Below, one piece after another: positions 20,151 to 29,204 of a stretch of 64,000 nt of DNA. The notes under the pieces were generated by a model. It searched no databases, had not been told where the DNA came from, and worked only from the letters and a program-made list of their open reading frames with translations. Origin of the DNA: Sphingobacterium faecium (GTDB taxonomy: Bacteria; Bacteroidota; Bacteroidia; Sphingobacteriales; Sphingobacteriaceae). The stretch lies in assembly GCF_003054045.1 (NCBI RefSeq), contig NZ_QBKH01000004.1, positions 310,001 to 374,000 of the forward strand. The letters are read 5' to 3'. A program made the translations under genes and the position numbers. Position 1 is the stretch's first letter, and every line of letters starts with the position of its first letter.

Positions 20151-20158
20151 TATTTTTG
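20151..20158 (+). promoter_or_regulatory. Candidate -7 box for the RND efflux operon
   Basis: TATTTTTG fits TANNTTTG, about 100 bp before the adaptor gene. It lies inside a short palindrome (AGCGC at 20142-20146, GCGCT at 20158-20162), which could be an operator overlapping the promoter. No local repressor gene of the TetR type is present. Confidence 0.4.
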
Positions 20159-20259
20159 CGCTGTATATCTTATTTTTTGATATTGTTCAACTGAAGTGTC
20201 TCCCCCGTTCTAAAAATATCAACCAACTTATTTAAATATTATTATTAAAAATTTCATTC

Positions 20260-21348
20260 ATGAAAAGAATTAGCACAGGCATGTTCGTGTGTTTGTATGT
20301 TTTATTGATCCAAACCAGCTGCTCCCCTAAAAAAGAAGAAAAGATCGAGAACATTGAGTACCAAGTGACGACTCCTATATTATTGGACACCACGATTTCC
20401 AAAAACTATGTCTCCCAGATCCAGTCCATCCGTAACATCGAAATTCGAGGTTTAGAAAAAGGTTATTTGCAACAAATCTATGTAGATGAAGGGCAGACCG
20501 TGCAGGCAGGTCAGCTTCTATTCAAAATAATGCCCAAGTTCTATGAAGCAGAATATTTAAAAACACAGGCACAGGTAAAAGCCGAAGAAATAGAGCTAGA
20601 AAACACAAAAGCATTGTCCGATAAAAATATTGTATCGAAAAATGAATTGGCGCTAGCACAAGCAAAAGTTGATCAAGCTAAAGCAGAGATGTCTCTAGCA
20701 AAACTTCATGTAACAGCTACGGAGATCCGAGCACCTTTTGCCGGTACAATCAATCGCATTCCTTTAAAATTAGGCAGCCTTGTGGATGAAGGACAACTGC
20801 TGACTACCTTATCTGACAATAGTCAAGTGTATGCCTATTTCAATGTGTCCGAATCGGAGTATTTAGACTATCAGACTCATATTCAAAATAGGGCAAACAA
20901 CGAAGTAAATTTACTTCTTGCCAATAATGAAGTATTAAAGTACAAAGGAAAAGTAGAAACAATAGAGAGTGAATTTAACAATGAAACAGGAAGTATCGCC
21001 TTTAGAGCACGATTTCCAAATCCAGACAAACTGCTTAGAAATGGTGAGACAGGCCGTGTTCAAATGCTTGTCCCGTTAAAAAAAGCATTGATCATACCTC
21101 AAAAAGCTACTTACGAGATCCAAGATAAAATCTATGTATTTGTCGTAGATAAAAATGGTGTTGTAAAATCTAGAAACATCACCATCGGGAATGAACTGCC
21201 AGATCTATACCTCGTCTCTTCAGGATTGGCAGAGACAGATCGGATCCTCATCGATGGCGTTCAAAAAGTCAAAGACGATGATAAAATCAAAGTCGAATTT
21301 GTAGCACCACAGGATGTGATGTCCCATTTGCAAATACACGCTCAATAG
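20260..21348 (+). CDS. RND efflux periplasmic adaptor lipoprotein
   Basis: The 362-residue membrane-fusion protein links the inner-membrane pump to the outer-membrane channel. It is a lipoprotein: the signal peptide ends in QTSC, with Cys21 as the lipidated residue. The order of parts is the usual one: beta-strand start, lipoyl-like half (GLEKGYLQQIYVDEGQTVQAGQLLF), alpha-hairpin (about 95-150), second lipoyl half (TEIRAPFAGTINRIPLKLGSLVDEGQLL), beta-barrel and membrane-proximal domain. It belongs to the AcrA/MexA family. The pump gene follows after 21 bp and the outer-membrane factor overlaps the pump, so this is a complete three-gene export operon. Confidence 0.93.
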   Translation: MKRISTGMFVCLYVLLIQTSCSPKKEEKIENIEYQVTTPILLDTTISKNYVSQIQSIRNIEIRGLEKGYLQQIYVDEGQTVQAGQLLFKIMPKFYEAEYLKTQAQVKAEEIELENTKALSDKNIVSKNELALAQAKVDQAKAEMSLAKLHVTATEIRAPFAGTINRIPLKLGSLVDEGQLLTTLSDNSQVYAYFNVSESEYLDYQTHIQNRANNEVNLLLANNEVLKYKGKVETIESEFNNETGSIAFRARFPNPDKLLRNGETGRVQMLVPLKKALIIPQKATYEIQDKIYVFVVDKNGVVKSRNITIGNELPDLYLVSSGLAETDRILIDGVQKVKDDDKIKVEFVAPQDVMSHLQIHAQ

Positions 21349-21369
21349 TTCCACCCTAAAAAATCAACG

Positions 21370-24300
21370 ATGTTTAATAAATTCATTCATAGACCAGTCT
21401 TGTCCATCGTCATCTCCTTGATTATTGTATTTCTTGGTGTATTATCGATGCTCAAACTGCCCATCACACAGTTTCCTTCCATCTCACCTCCTAAAGTAAA
21501 TATTACTGCGGAGTACCCTGGGGCAAATGGTGAGTTGATGGTCAAATCAGTCCTTATCCCCCTTGAGCGCGCGATCAACGGTGTACCAGGTATGAAATAC
21601 ATTACCTCAGATGCAGGTAATGACGGTGAAGCCTCGATTCAAGTTATCTTCAACTTAGGAACGGACCCCAATCTTGCGGCCGTAAATGTTCAAAATAGAG
21701 TTTCTTCTGTGATCAACAAACTGCCGCCTTTAGTCGTGCGGGAAGGGGTGAAAATCACCAGAGAAGAATCTAACATGCTGGTATACGTCAACTTATTCAG
21801 TAAAGATCCCAAAGCAGATCAAAACTTTCTCTTCAACTACGGTGATATCAATATTTTATCCGAGCTGAAACGTATTGACGGTGTTGGTGTTGCCGATATT
21901 CTAGGTAACAGAGAATATGCCATGCGTATTTGGTTAAAACCAGATCGCATGCTGGCTTACAAAATATCTGCTGATGAGGTGTTAAAAGCTCTTGATGAAC
22001 AAAGTTTAGAAGCCTCTCCTGGTAAAACGGGCGAAAGTTCGGGCAAAAGATCTCAAGCATTTGAATATGTCCTTAAATATCCAGGTCGTTTCAATACCAA
22101 AGAGGGTTATGAAAACATCATACTGAAATCAAATCCTAGTGGTGAAGTACTGCGCGTAAAAGATGTGGCAGATGTCGAATTTGGAAGCTCCATGTATGAT
22201 ATCTACTCTACCCTTAACGGGAGACCATCTGCGGCCATCGTGATCAAGCAATCTTACGGCAGTAATGCCAGTGATGTCATTAAAAATATCAAAAGCAAAT
22301 TGGCGGAGATCAAAGCGACCAGCTTTCCCAAAGGAATGGATTATGAGATCAGTTATGACGTATCTAAGTTTCTGGATGCGTCGATCGAAAAAGTAATCCA
22401 TACACTGCTCGAGGCCTTTGTACTGGTGGGTATTGTGGTATTTCTATTTTTAGGCGATTGGCGATCTACCCTGATCCCCGCTATGGCAGTGCCCGTATCA
22501 TTGATCGGTACATTTGCCTTTATGTCCGTATTTGGGATTACACTCAACCTCATCACCCTCTTTGCATTAGTGATGGCCATCGGGGTCGTGGTGGATGACG
22601 CCATTGTGGTCATCGAAGCGGTCCATGCCAAGATGGAGGAAAAAAATCTTTCACCTTTAAAAGCGACCGAAGAGGCGATGCATGAGATTAGTGGCGCGAT
22701 CATCGCCATTACACTGGTCATGGCAGCTGTGTTTATCCCAGTAGCATTTATGTCGGGGCCTGTCGGTATCTTTTACAAGCAGTTTTCCATCACCATGGCA
22801 ACAGCCATTATTCTATCTGGTGTAGTCGCACTGACCCTTACTCCAGCATTATGTGCCATGATCCTGAAAAATGAGCATGGAAAACCGAAGAAAAAAACAT
22901 TGCTCAATAAGTTCTTGACAAGCTTTAACAACCTCTTTACTACAGGAGCCAATCGCTATCAAAACTTATTGAGTAAAATCGTCAATAAACGATTGGTCAC
23001 CTTTGTGCTTTTAGCAGCCTTCTGTTCCGCCATCTTCTTTTTAAACAACAGCCTGCCATCGGGATTTATTCCCAATGAAGATCAAGGGATGTTTTATGCA
23101 ATCATCCAAACGCCTCCCGGGTCAACACTAGAACGGACGAATCAAATTGCAGAGAAACTTCAGTCGATCGCCATGAATATCGATGGTGTAAAGTCTGTAT
23201 CGTCATTAGCGGGTTATGAAATTCTAACTGAAGGTACCGGAGCTAACACTGGAACCTGCTTGATCAACTTAAAAAGTTGGGAAGATCGCAAAAACTCCGT
23301 TCAGGATGTGATGCACGAACTAGAAGAAAAGTCAAAAGATATTACCGGTGCCACCATTGAATTTTTTGGTCCTCCGGCAGTACCCGGATACGGTGCAGCA
23401 GGTGGTTTTGAATTACGCCTTTTAGATAAAGCAGGATCAGGTGATTTCAAAAAAATGGAGACCGTAAGTAAAGATCTCGTCAAAGAGCTGAGCAAACGCC
23501 CAGAGCTAGCATCTGTATTTACATTTTACAGCGCTAGTTTCCCACAATTTATGTTGCATATCGACAACGAAAAAGCCGAACAAAAAGGAGTTACGATTGA
23601 CAATGCGATGAGTACTTTATCCACATTGGTAGGAAGTAACTACGAAACCAGTTTTATTAAATATGATCGGCAGTATAAAGTCATGGTACAGGCGTTACCG
23701 CAATATCGTGCGCAACCGGACGATATACTCAAACTATACGTGAAAAATAATAGGGATGAGATGGTACCATATGCGGCATTTATGACTCTGGAAAAAGTAT
23801 ATGGTCTTTCCGAAATCACACGACACAATATGTATAACTCTTCGGAGATAAGTGGTTCTTCGGCTCCAGGATATAGCAGTGGCGAAGCGATTAAAGCGGT
23901 TACAGAGGTAGCCAAAGCAACATTGCCGAGAGGGTATGGTATTGAATGGGCAGGTATTTCTAAAGATGAAGTTTCCCGAGGTAATGAAGCCATCTACATC
24001 TTTTTGATCTGTTTGACCTTCGTATACATGATATTAGCCGCCCAATATGAAAGCTTTGTATTGCCACTAGCCGTAGTACTTTCGTTGCCTGCAGGTATTT
24101 TTGGAGCATTCCTACTGCTCAAAGTATTGGGTCTAGAAAATAATATTTATGCTCAGGTCGCCATGGTTATGCTTATCGGACTGCTCGGGAAGAATGCGGT
24201 ATTGATTATCGAATTTGCCGTACAAAAACACCATGCCGGTAGCTCTGTACTTGATGCTGCCATTGAAGGTGCAGGTGTACGATTCCGTCCTATCTTGATG

Positions 24301-24537
24301 ACTTCTTTTGCCTTTATTGCGGGTTTAGTACCATTGGCATTTGCAACCGGGCCAGGTGCTATCGGCAACAGGACCATCGGAAGTGCGGCAGCTGGTGGTA
24401 TGTTAATCGGTACCGTATTTGGATTACTGATTATACCGGGACTGTATTATATTTTTGGAAAGATAGCATCCAGAAGCAAATTGGCAAGTTACGAAAACGA
24501 GAATCCTTTATCAGAAGAAATCGATCATCATGAATAA
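21370..24537 (+). CDS. RND multidrug efflux permease (HAE1/AcrB family)
   Basis: The 1055-residue inner-membrane proton-driven exporter has the usual length for the family. It begins MFNKFIHRPVLSIVISLIIVF, followed by the porter motif LPITQFPSISPPKVNITAEYPGA. The proton-relay segment GVVVDDAIVVIEAVHAKMEE is in transmembrane helix 4 with both key aspartates, and SGFIPNEDQG, GYGAAGGFELRL and the C-terminal LLGKNAVLIIEFA are also present. It works as a trimer with the adaptor and the TolC-like channel. The likely substrates are amphipathic drugs or dyes, but none can be named from the sequence. Its last 8 bp overlap the start of the outer-membrane factor. Confidence 0.95.
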   Translation: MFNKFIHRPVLSIVISLIIVFLGVLSMLKLPITQFPSISPPKVNITAEYPGANGELMVKSVLIPLERAINGVPGMKYITSDAGNDGEASIQVIFNLGTDPNLAAVNVQNRVSSVINKLPPLVVREGVKITREESNMLVYVNLFSKDPKADQNFLFNYGDINILSELKRIDGVGVADILGNREYAMRIWLKPDRMLAYKISADEVLKALDEQSLEASPGKTGESSGKRSQAFEYVLKYPGRFNTKEGYENIILKSNPSGEVLRVKDVADVEFGSSMYDIYSTLNGRPSAAIVIKQSYGSNASDVIKNIKSKLAEIKATSFPKGMDYEISYDVSKFLDASIEKVIHTLLEAFVLVGIVVFLFLGDWRSTLIPAMAVPVSLIGTFAFMSVFGITLNLITLFALVMAIGVVVDDAIVVIEAVHAKMEEKNLSPLKATEEAMHEISGAIIAITLVMAAVFIPVAFMSGPVGIFYKQFSITMATAIILSGVVALTLTPALCAMILKNEHGKPKKKTLLNKFLTSFNNLFTTGANRYQNLLSKIVNKRLVTFVLLAAFCSAIFFLNNSLPSGFIPNEDQGMFYAIIQTPPGSTLERTNQIAEKLQSIAMNIDGVKSVSSLAGYEILTEGTGANTGTCLINLKSWEDRKNSVQDVMHELEEKSKDITGATIEFFGPPAVPGYGAAGGFELRLLDKAGSGDFKKMETVSKDLVKELSKRPELASVFTFYSASFPQFMLHIDNEKAEQKGVTIDNAMSTLSTLVGSNYETSFIKYDRQYKVMVQALPQYRAQPDDILKLYVKNNRDEMVPYAAFMTLEKVYGLSEITRHNMYNSSEISGSSAPGYSSGEAIKAVTEVAKATLPRGYGIEWAGISKDEVSRGNEAIYIFLICLTFVYMILAAQYESFVLPLAVVLSLPAGIFGAFLLLKVLGLENNIYAQVAMVMLIGLLGKNAVLIIEFAVQKHHAGSSVLDAAIEGAGVRFRPILMTSFAFIAGLVPLAFATGPGAIGNRTIGSAAAGGMLIGTVFGLLIIPGLYYIFGKIASRSKLASYENENPLSEEIDHHE

Positions 24538-25978
24538 TATCAAGATAAAAAAATGGATTGGAATAGGCTTGATCTGCGTTTCAGTAGTAAGCTGTAAAGT
24601 GCCGTCCGTTCCCATCATTAAAGAAAACAAAATCGTGCCTGTTGCTTATAATGACAGCACAACGACAGCTTTAAAAGACAGCACGAATATGGTCGTCACG
24701 CCTTGGCGTGACTTCTTCTCCGATCATTATCTCAGCAGCTTGATCGATACCGCTTTGAAAAACAATCAAGAGCTTATGATCACCTTGCAGGAGATCGAGA
24801 TTGCGAAAAGTGAAGTTCGTTTTAAACAAGGTCAGTTATTGCCGACAGTAGATGCCAAAATTGGCGCCGGAGTTGAAAAAGTAGGACGCTATACCAGTCA
24901 AGGTGCGGGGGATGCGAGTACTGATATCGCTCCAGGGAAGAAATTTCCAGATCCGCTGATGAATTACGAGGCTGCACTGACAGGTAACTGGGAGATCGAT
25001 ATTTGGGGCAAACTCCATGATCAAAAGAAAGCAGCCATAGCCCGCTATCTCTCCACGATGGAAGGGAAGAATTTTGTCTTGACCAATCTGGTTGCCGAGG
25101 TTGCTAACAGTTATTACGAACTATTAGCCTTGGATAACCAACTCGATGTGGTACAAGAAACCATCAAATTGCAACAGAATGCGCTTGAGGTGATCAAAGC
25201 ACAAAAAGAGGCAGCTCGATCTACGGAATTGGCGGTACAAAAATTCAAAGCTGAAATGCTCAATTCGCAAAGCTTGGCTTATGAGATTAAACAGGATATC
25301 CAAGAAACGGAGAATCGGATCAATCTTTTATTGGGTAGATACGCTCAAACGATTCCACGGGACAAAAATAGCTTTTTGACAATGGTATCACCTGCAGTTC
25401 ATAGTGGTATCCCTTCACAGTTATTGGCAAATAGAGCGGATATCAGAAAGGCTGAGCTGGATTTAGCTGCTGCAAAATTAGATGTCAAAGTAGCACGTGC
25501 CGAATTTTATCCTTCTTTCAACATCTCGGCAACTTTGGGTTTAGAGGCTTTCAAGCCCTCTTACTTTGTAAAGATGCCAGAGTCGATGTTATACTCGCTT
25601 GCGGGAGAACTTGCTACTCCATTAATAAATAAAAATGGTATAAAAGCTGAATTTAGTAAAGCAAGCGCACTCCAGTTGAAAGCGATGTACAACTATCAGC
25701 AAACCATATTGAGTGCATATGCCGAGGTGTCAAACAACCTATCGAAGATCAGCAATCTGCAAAAAAGTTATGATCTCAAATCGCAACAGGTAGAAGCTTT
25801 GACCAAGTCAAATGATATCTCCAATGATCTGTTCAAGTCTGCTCGAGTTGATTACTTTGAGGTACTCATGACACAGCGGGATGCTTTGGAAGCAAAATTA
25901 GAACTGATCAAAACGAAAAAAGATCAGTTGAATACCGTAGCCATTACCTACCGTGACCTCGGAGGTGGTTGGAAGTAA
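24530..25978 (+). CDS. RND outer-membrane channel lipoprotein (TolC/NodT type)
   Basis: The 482-residue protein is the outer-membrane factor of the operon. It has a lipoprotein signal (VVSC, Cys22) and the long alpha-helical repeats of the OEP family: SSLIDTALKNNQELMITLQEIEIAKSEVR in the first repeat and NRADIRKAELDLAAAKLDVKVARAEFYPSFNI at the start of the second. It ends in TYRDLGGGWK, a conserved tail of NodT-type channels. It overlaps the pump gene by 8 bp, so translation is coupled. It forms a trimeric pore across the outer membrane and periplasm. A strong terminator follows. Confidence 0.93.
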   Translation: MNNIKIKKWIGIGLICVSVVSCKVPSVPIIKENKIVPVAYNDSTTTALKDSTNMVVTPWRDFFSDHYLSSLIDTALKNNQELMITLQEIEIAKSEVRFKQGQLLPTVDAKIGAGVEKVGRYTSQGAGDASTDIAPGKKFPDPLMNYEAALTGNWEIDIWGKLHDQKKAAIARYLSTMEGKNFVLTNLVAEVANSYYELLALDNQLDVVQETIKLQQNALEVIKAQKEAARSTELAVQKFKAEMLNSQSLAYEIKQDIQETENRINLLLGRYAQTIPRDKNSFLTMVSPAVHSGIPSQLLANRADIRKAELDLAAAKLDVKVARAEFYPSFNISATLGLEAFKPSYFVKMPESMLYSLAGELATPLINKNGIKAEFSKASALQLKAMYNYQQTILSAYAEVSNNLSKISNLQKSYDLKSQQVEALTKSNDISNDLFKSARVDYFEVLMTQRDALEAKLELIKTKKDQLNTVAITYRDLGGGWK

Positions 25979-25993
25979 AGGGGCTGAGTGATT

Positions 25994-26025
25994 AAAATGC
26001 GCTTACCAGATGGTAAGCGCATTTT
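25994..26025. terminator. Strong terminator after the efflux operon
   Basis: A perfect 15-bp inverted repeat (AAAATGCGCTTACCA / TGGTAAGCGCATTTT) with a 2-nt loop lies 16 bp after the outer-membrane-factor stop. It may also end the convergent AraC-type gene. Confidence 0.85.
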
Positions 26026-26077
26026 ATGGTTATAGGGCATGTTTAGCCAAATTGTCCAGATCCAACTTCTCCTTGAT

Positions 26078-27022
26078 TTATAATGGTTTTACAGGAATAC
26101 AAATTTCCATTATAAATTTCTCCTCAGGATGTTGCTTATAATCATTATGATAAATTTCATAAGGACTAGCTTCTCTTGGTTGGTAGCCACTTTCAGATAA
26201 CCATGAATACATGGTGTTCCAAGCTTTTTCAAATTCTGAAAGAGTAATTTCGAAGTAGCCAACAGCATACTTACCTTCGCCAATATGCGATTTTCTTATT
26301 TCACCCTCTACTTGTACATCTCCCTCCACTACTAAACAAGCATCATTACGCATTTTGTTAATTTCGGTAATCGAAGGATCATCGTGATAGACTGTTAATA
26401 CTTTTGTTCTTGTATTTAGCAATCCACGAGGAGCAGCCCATTGGAATAGTTTTCCGTAAGCCAGCCCAATTTGGTTGAATGCACCAATGCGGCGATAGCA
26501 AATAAGATTCATGACAGGCATTTGTTTAATCTCGATTTTAGTGTCCATAATTATTAATTGTTTTAGTTCGACACTGCAAAATTCATTATTTATCAGCTGC
26601 ATATGTTTACCAATCTTGCTAACCGCTTTGCCATTCTTGCTATATCGGATACCACCTCTGCCAAAAATACCCTTAGATTCCTTTCTAAACTCTTTTGCAC
26701 TCATATCGAAATATCTTTTGAAAGCCCTACTAAATGAAGATATACTTTCAAAACCGCATTTAAAAGCTATGTCACTTATACTAGGTTTAGAATCATTTTG
26801 AAGTAAACGAGCAGCTTTCTCTAATCGTATACGTGAAACATAATTATTCGGTGTTTCGCCGACCATAAATGTGAATATTCTATGAAAGTGATATGGTGAA
26901 AAAAAAGCGACATGTGCCAGTACTGATAAATCAATAGGCTTATCTAAATTTTCGTTAATATAGTCCAGCACTCGAATTATACGATTAGTGTATTCTTGTC
27001 TGCTTAATTCATGAGCGTTCAT
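26078..27022 (-). CDS. AraC-family regulator with GyrI-like ligand domain
   Basis: The 314-residue protein has an N-terminal AraC/XylS double helix-turn-helix (residues about 12-115; IDLSVLAHVAFFSPYHFHRIFTFMVGETPNNYVS, then ISDIAFKCGFESISSFSRAFKRYF). A C-terminal GyrI-like effector-binding domain occupies about 155-312 (IKQMPVMNLICYRRIG; GKYAVGYFEITLSEFEKAWNTMYSWL). This is the Rob/BmrR-like design that senses hydrophobic compounds or gyrase-directed agents. It is convergent with the efflux operon and divergent from the amidohydrolase. A role in regulating the efflux operon is plausible by position and family, but not shown. Confidence 0.9.
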   Translation of the reverse strand: MNAHELSRQEYTNRIIRVLDYINENLDKPIDLSVLAHVAFFSPYHFHRIFTFMVGETPNNYVSRIRLEKAARLLQNDSKPSISDIAFKCGFESISSFSRAFKRYFDMSAKEFRKESKGIFGRGGIRYSKNGKAVSKIGKHMQLINNEFCSVELKQLIIMDTKIEIKQMPVMNLICYRRIGAFNQIGLAYGKLFQWAAPRGLLNTRTKVLTVYHDDPSITEINKMRNDACLVVEGDVQVEGEIRKSHIGEGKYAVGYFEITLSEFEKAWNTMYSWLSESGYQPREASPYEIYHNDYKQHPEEKFIMEICIPVKPL

Positions 27023-27229
27023 TTGAGCAAATATCGTGAATGTAATTTGTAGACTATTTGCACTTCTTGCTAAAATACTTGTTTTATTCTCTTTCTAGAC
27101 ACTAAAATCTACTTAGATACTCACAGATGTCAACGTCAATAATAAAACGTCACAAACAATTTTTCAAACATTAAAAGTAAAAAACAGTTTATATTAAAAA
27201 CTACCGATAGATTTTAAACAATAGGTGTT

Positions 27230-28954
27230 ATGTGGAAAAAGTACAATATAAATGTGATCTTGTTTGTCTGTATACTAGCAAGTTGCAAAAATGTAAAAAA
27301 TGATGCAGACACCCTATATTATGGTGGCCCCATATTAACGATGGAAGATACTATTCCTCAAGTGGAAGCATTAGCTGTAAAAGATGGAAAGATACTTTTT
27401 GCGGGAACGAAAAAAGAAGCTATGAAATACGTTGGCTCCAACACGAATGAAATCAATTTGGAAAATAAAACGCTCATGCCTGGTTTTATTGATGTACATA
27501 GTCATATCACTTCGCGTGCCGGTATGTCGCAAGCGGTAGATCTTTCTCCCAGCCCATACGGCAAGGTAAATAGTATAGCGGACTTACAAACGACATTGCG
27601 AGACTATATCAGTAAGCATCAATTGGATGCAACGACTCCTGTGTTGGGTAATGGTTATGATGATGCCATCATGACCGAGCATCACCATCCTACGCGTGAA
27701 GAGCTCGACGCTGTCAGCAATTCAAATCCAATTATCGTTATCCATACTTCTGGTCATGCGAGTGTGATCAACACGGCGATGTTCAAACTATTACAGATCC
27801 CGGAAGATGTAAAAGATCCACAAGGAGGTCATTACGGCCGCGATCCAAAAACCAAGCGCTTAAATGGAAAACTGGAAGAAAATGCAAGTTTTACCGCGTT
27901 GATGAAACTAACGGCATTACTTCCCAAACCTCCTGAAACAGATAGCCTCTCGCAATCAATGAAAGATTTTCTGACTGCTCAAGATGAATGGTTTAGTTAT
28001 GGGCAGACTACGGTTTGCGATGGAAGAACCATGGGGGTAGGACTTAGTTTGCTCCGCGAAGCGGCGGCGAAAAAATTAATCAAAGCAGATATTGTCTATT
28101 TCCCCGATTTTGAAGCAAACAAAAAGGAATGGCAATCGTTTTTACCGCATTATATGAAGTATGAAAACAGGCTCAAATTTGGTGGGTTCAAATTCTCGGA
28201 TGACGGCTCGCCACAAGGAAAGACAGCTTGGTTGACGCAACCCTATCTCGTTCCTCCAGAGGGACAAAGCAAAGATTATAAAGGCTTTCCAATATTTACA
28301 GATGAAGTGCTCTACGCAGATTTAAAAACAATTTTTTTAAAAAATATAACGGCTCAACTCCATGTCAATGGAGATGCCGCAATTGATCAAGCATTGCGTG
28401 TCATCGGAAAATTAAAACAAGAAGGAATCTACAAACCTGAACTTCGAGCAACCCTCATTCATGTGCAAAATAGTAGACCAGACCATATTGCTAAAATTAA
28501 AGAAATTGGCGTAATACCCTCTTATTTTTCGGCACATACCTATCTATGGGGTGACTGGCACTACAATAGTGTTTTTGGTCCAACGAGAGCAGCATTCATA
28601 AGTCCTGCAAAAGCGGCTAAAGATGCTGGAATTACATTTACCATCCATCATGATGCTCCTGTTACGCCGCCAGATTTGATCACTGGTGTATATGCTGCGG
28701 TGAGTAGAATAACACGTTCGGGTATGGTACTCGGTCCAGATCAACGTATACCCGTGATCGATGCGCTAAAAGCGATCACCATCAATGCTGCATATCAATA
28801 CCAAGAGGAAGATACCAAAGGTTCTTTAAAAGTTGGCAAGATCGCTGACTTGGTGATACTCAATAAGGATCCATTAACCATAGATCCAAAAGAGCTGAGG
28901 TCAATACAGGTGCAAGAAACAATCAAGGATGGTAAAACAGTATTTAAAAGATAG
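27230..28954 (+). CDS. Amidohydrolase-family lipoprotein (YtcJ-like)
   Basis: The 574-residue metal-dependent hydrolase has a lipoprotein signal (ILASC, Cys19). The amidohydrolase order is clear: N-terminal beta domain with ADTLYYGGPILTMED, then the metal motif GFIDVHSHI (His90, His92). TAQLHVNGDAAIDQAL and ATLIHVQ give the later histidines, FTIHHDAPVTPP follows, and the C-terminal sandwich ends GKIADLVILNKDPLTIDP. It fits the YtcJ/amidohydrolase-3 group. Substrates in the group vary (amides, imines, formamides), so none is assigned. The lipid anchor suggests action at the periplasmic or outer face. It is a single gene with its own terminator. Confidence 0.88.
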   Translation: MWKKYNINVILFVCILASCKNVKNDADTLYYGGPILTMEDTIPQVEALAVKDGKILFAGTKKEAMKYVGSNTNEINLENKTLMPGFIDVHSHITSRAGMSQAVDLSPSPYGKVNSIADLQTTLRDYISKHQLDATTPVLGNGYDDAIMTEHHHPTREELDAVSNSNPIIVIHTSGHASVINTAMFKLLQIPEDVKDPQGGHYGRDPKTKRLNGKLEENASFTALMKLTALLPKPPETDSLSQSMKDFLTAQDEWFSYGQTTVCDGRTMGVGLSLLREAAAKKLIKADIVYFPDFEANKKEWQSFLPHYMKYENRLKFGGFKFSDDGSPQGKTAWLTQPYLVPPEGQSKDYKGFPIFTDEVLYADLKTIFLKNITAQLHVNGDAAIDQALRVIGKLKQEGIYKPELRATLIHVQNSRPDHIAKIKEIGVIPSYFSAHTYLWGDWHYNSVFGPTRAAFISPAKAAKDAGITFTIHHDAPVTPPDLITGVYAAVSRITRSGMVLGPDQRIPVIDALKAITINAAYQYQEEDTKGSLKVGKIADLVILNKDPLTIDPKELRSIQVQETIKDGKTVFKR

Positions 28955-28990
28955 CTACCATAACAACTAGCTATAGGATCATAAAGCGAA

Positions 28991-29020
28991 AGAGGGTGTA
29001 ATAAAATAAACCCTCTTTTT
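28991..29020 (+). terminator. Terminator after the amidohydrolase
   Basis: AGAGGGT (28991-28997) pairs with ACCCTCT (29010-29016), followed by a T run to 29020. It ends the plus-strand amidohydrolase transcript. Confidence 0.8.
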
Positions 29021-29204
29021 GTAGCCTAAGTCTATCATCTTTTATCTATACTCATATAAGCAGTCATGTTAAATATTCATATAGAACTATATTTAAATTT
29101 CCATCTTAAGACCATCAAAATAAATTTATGGAGAAATAATCGCCAAATAATCATTATATTGAGTTCTTTGTTTTTCTCATAGCGAACAATATATAAACCA
29201 ATAC

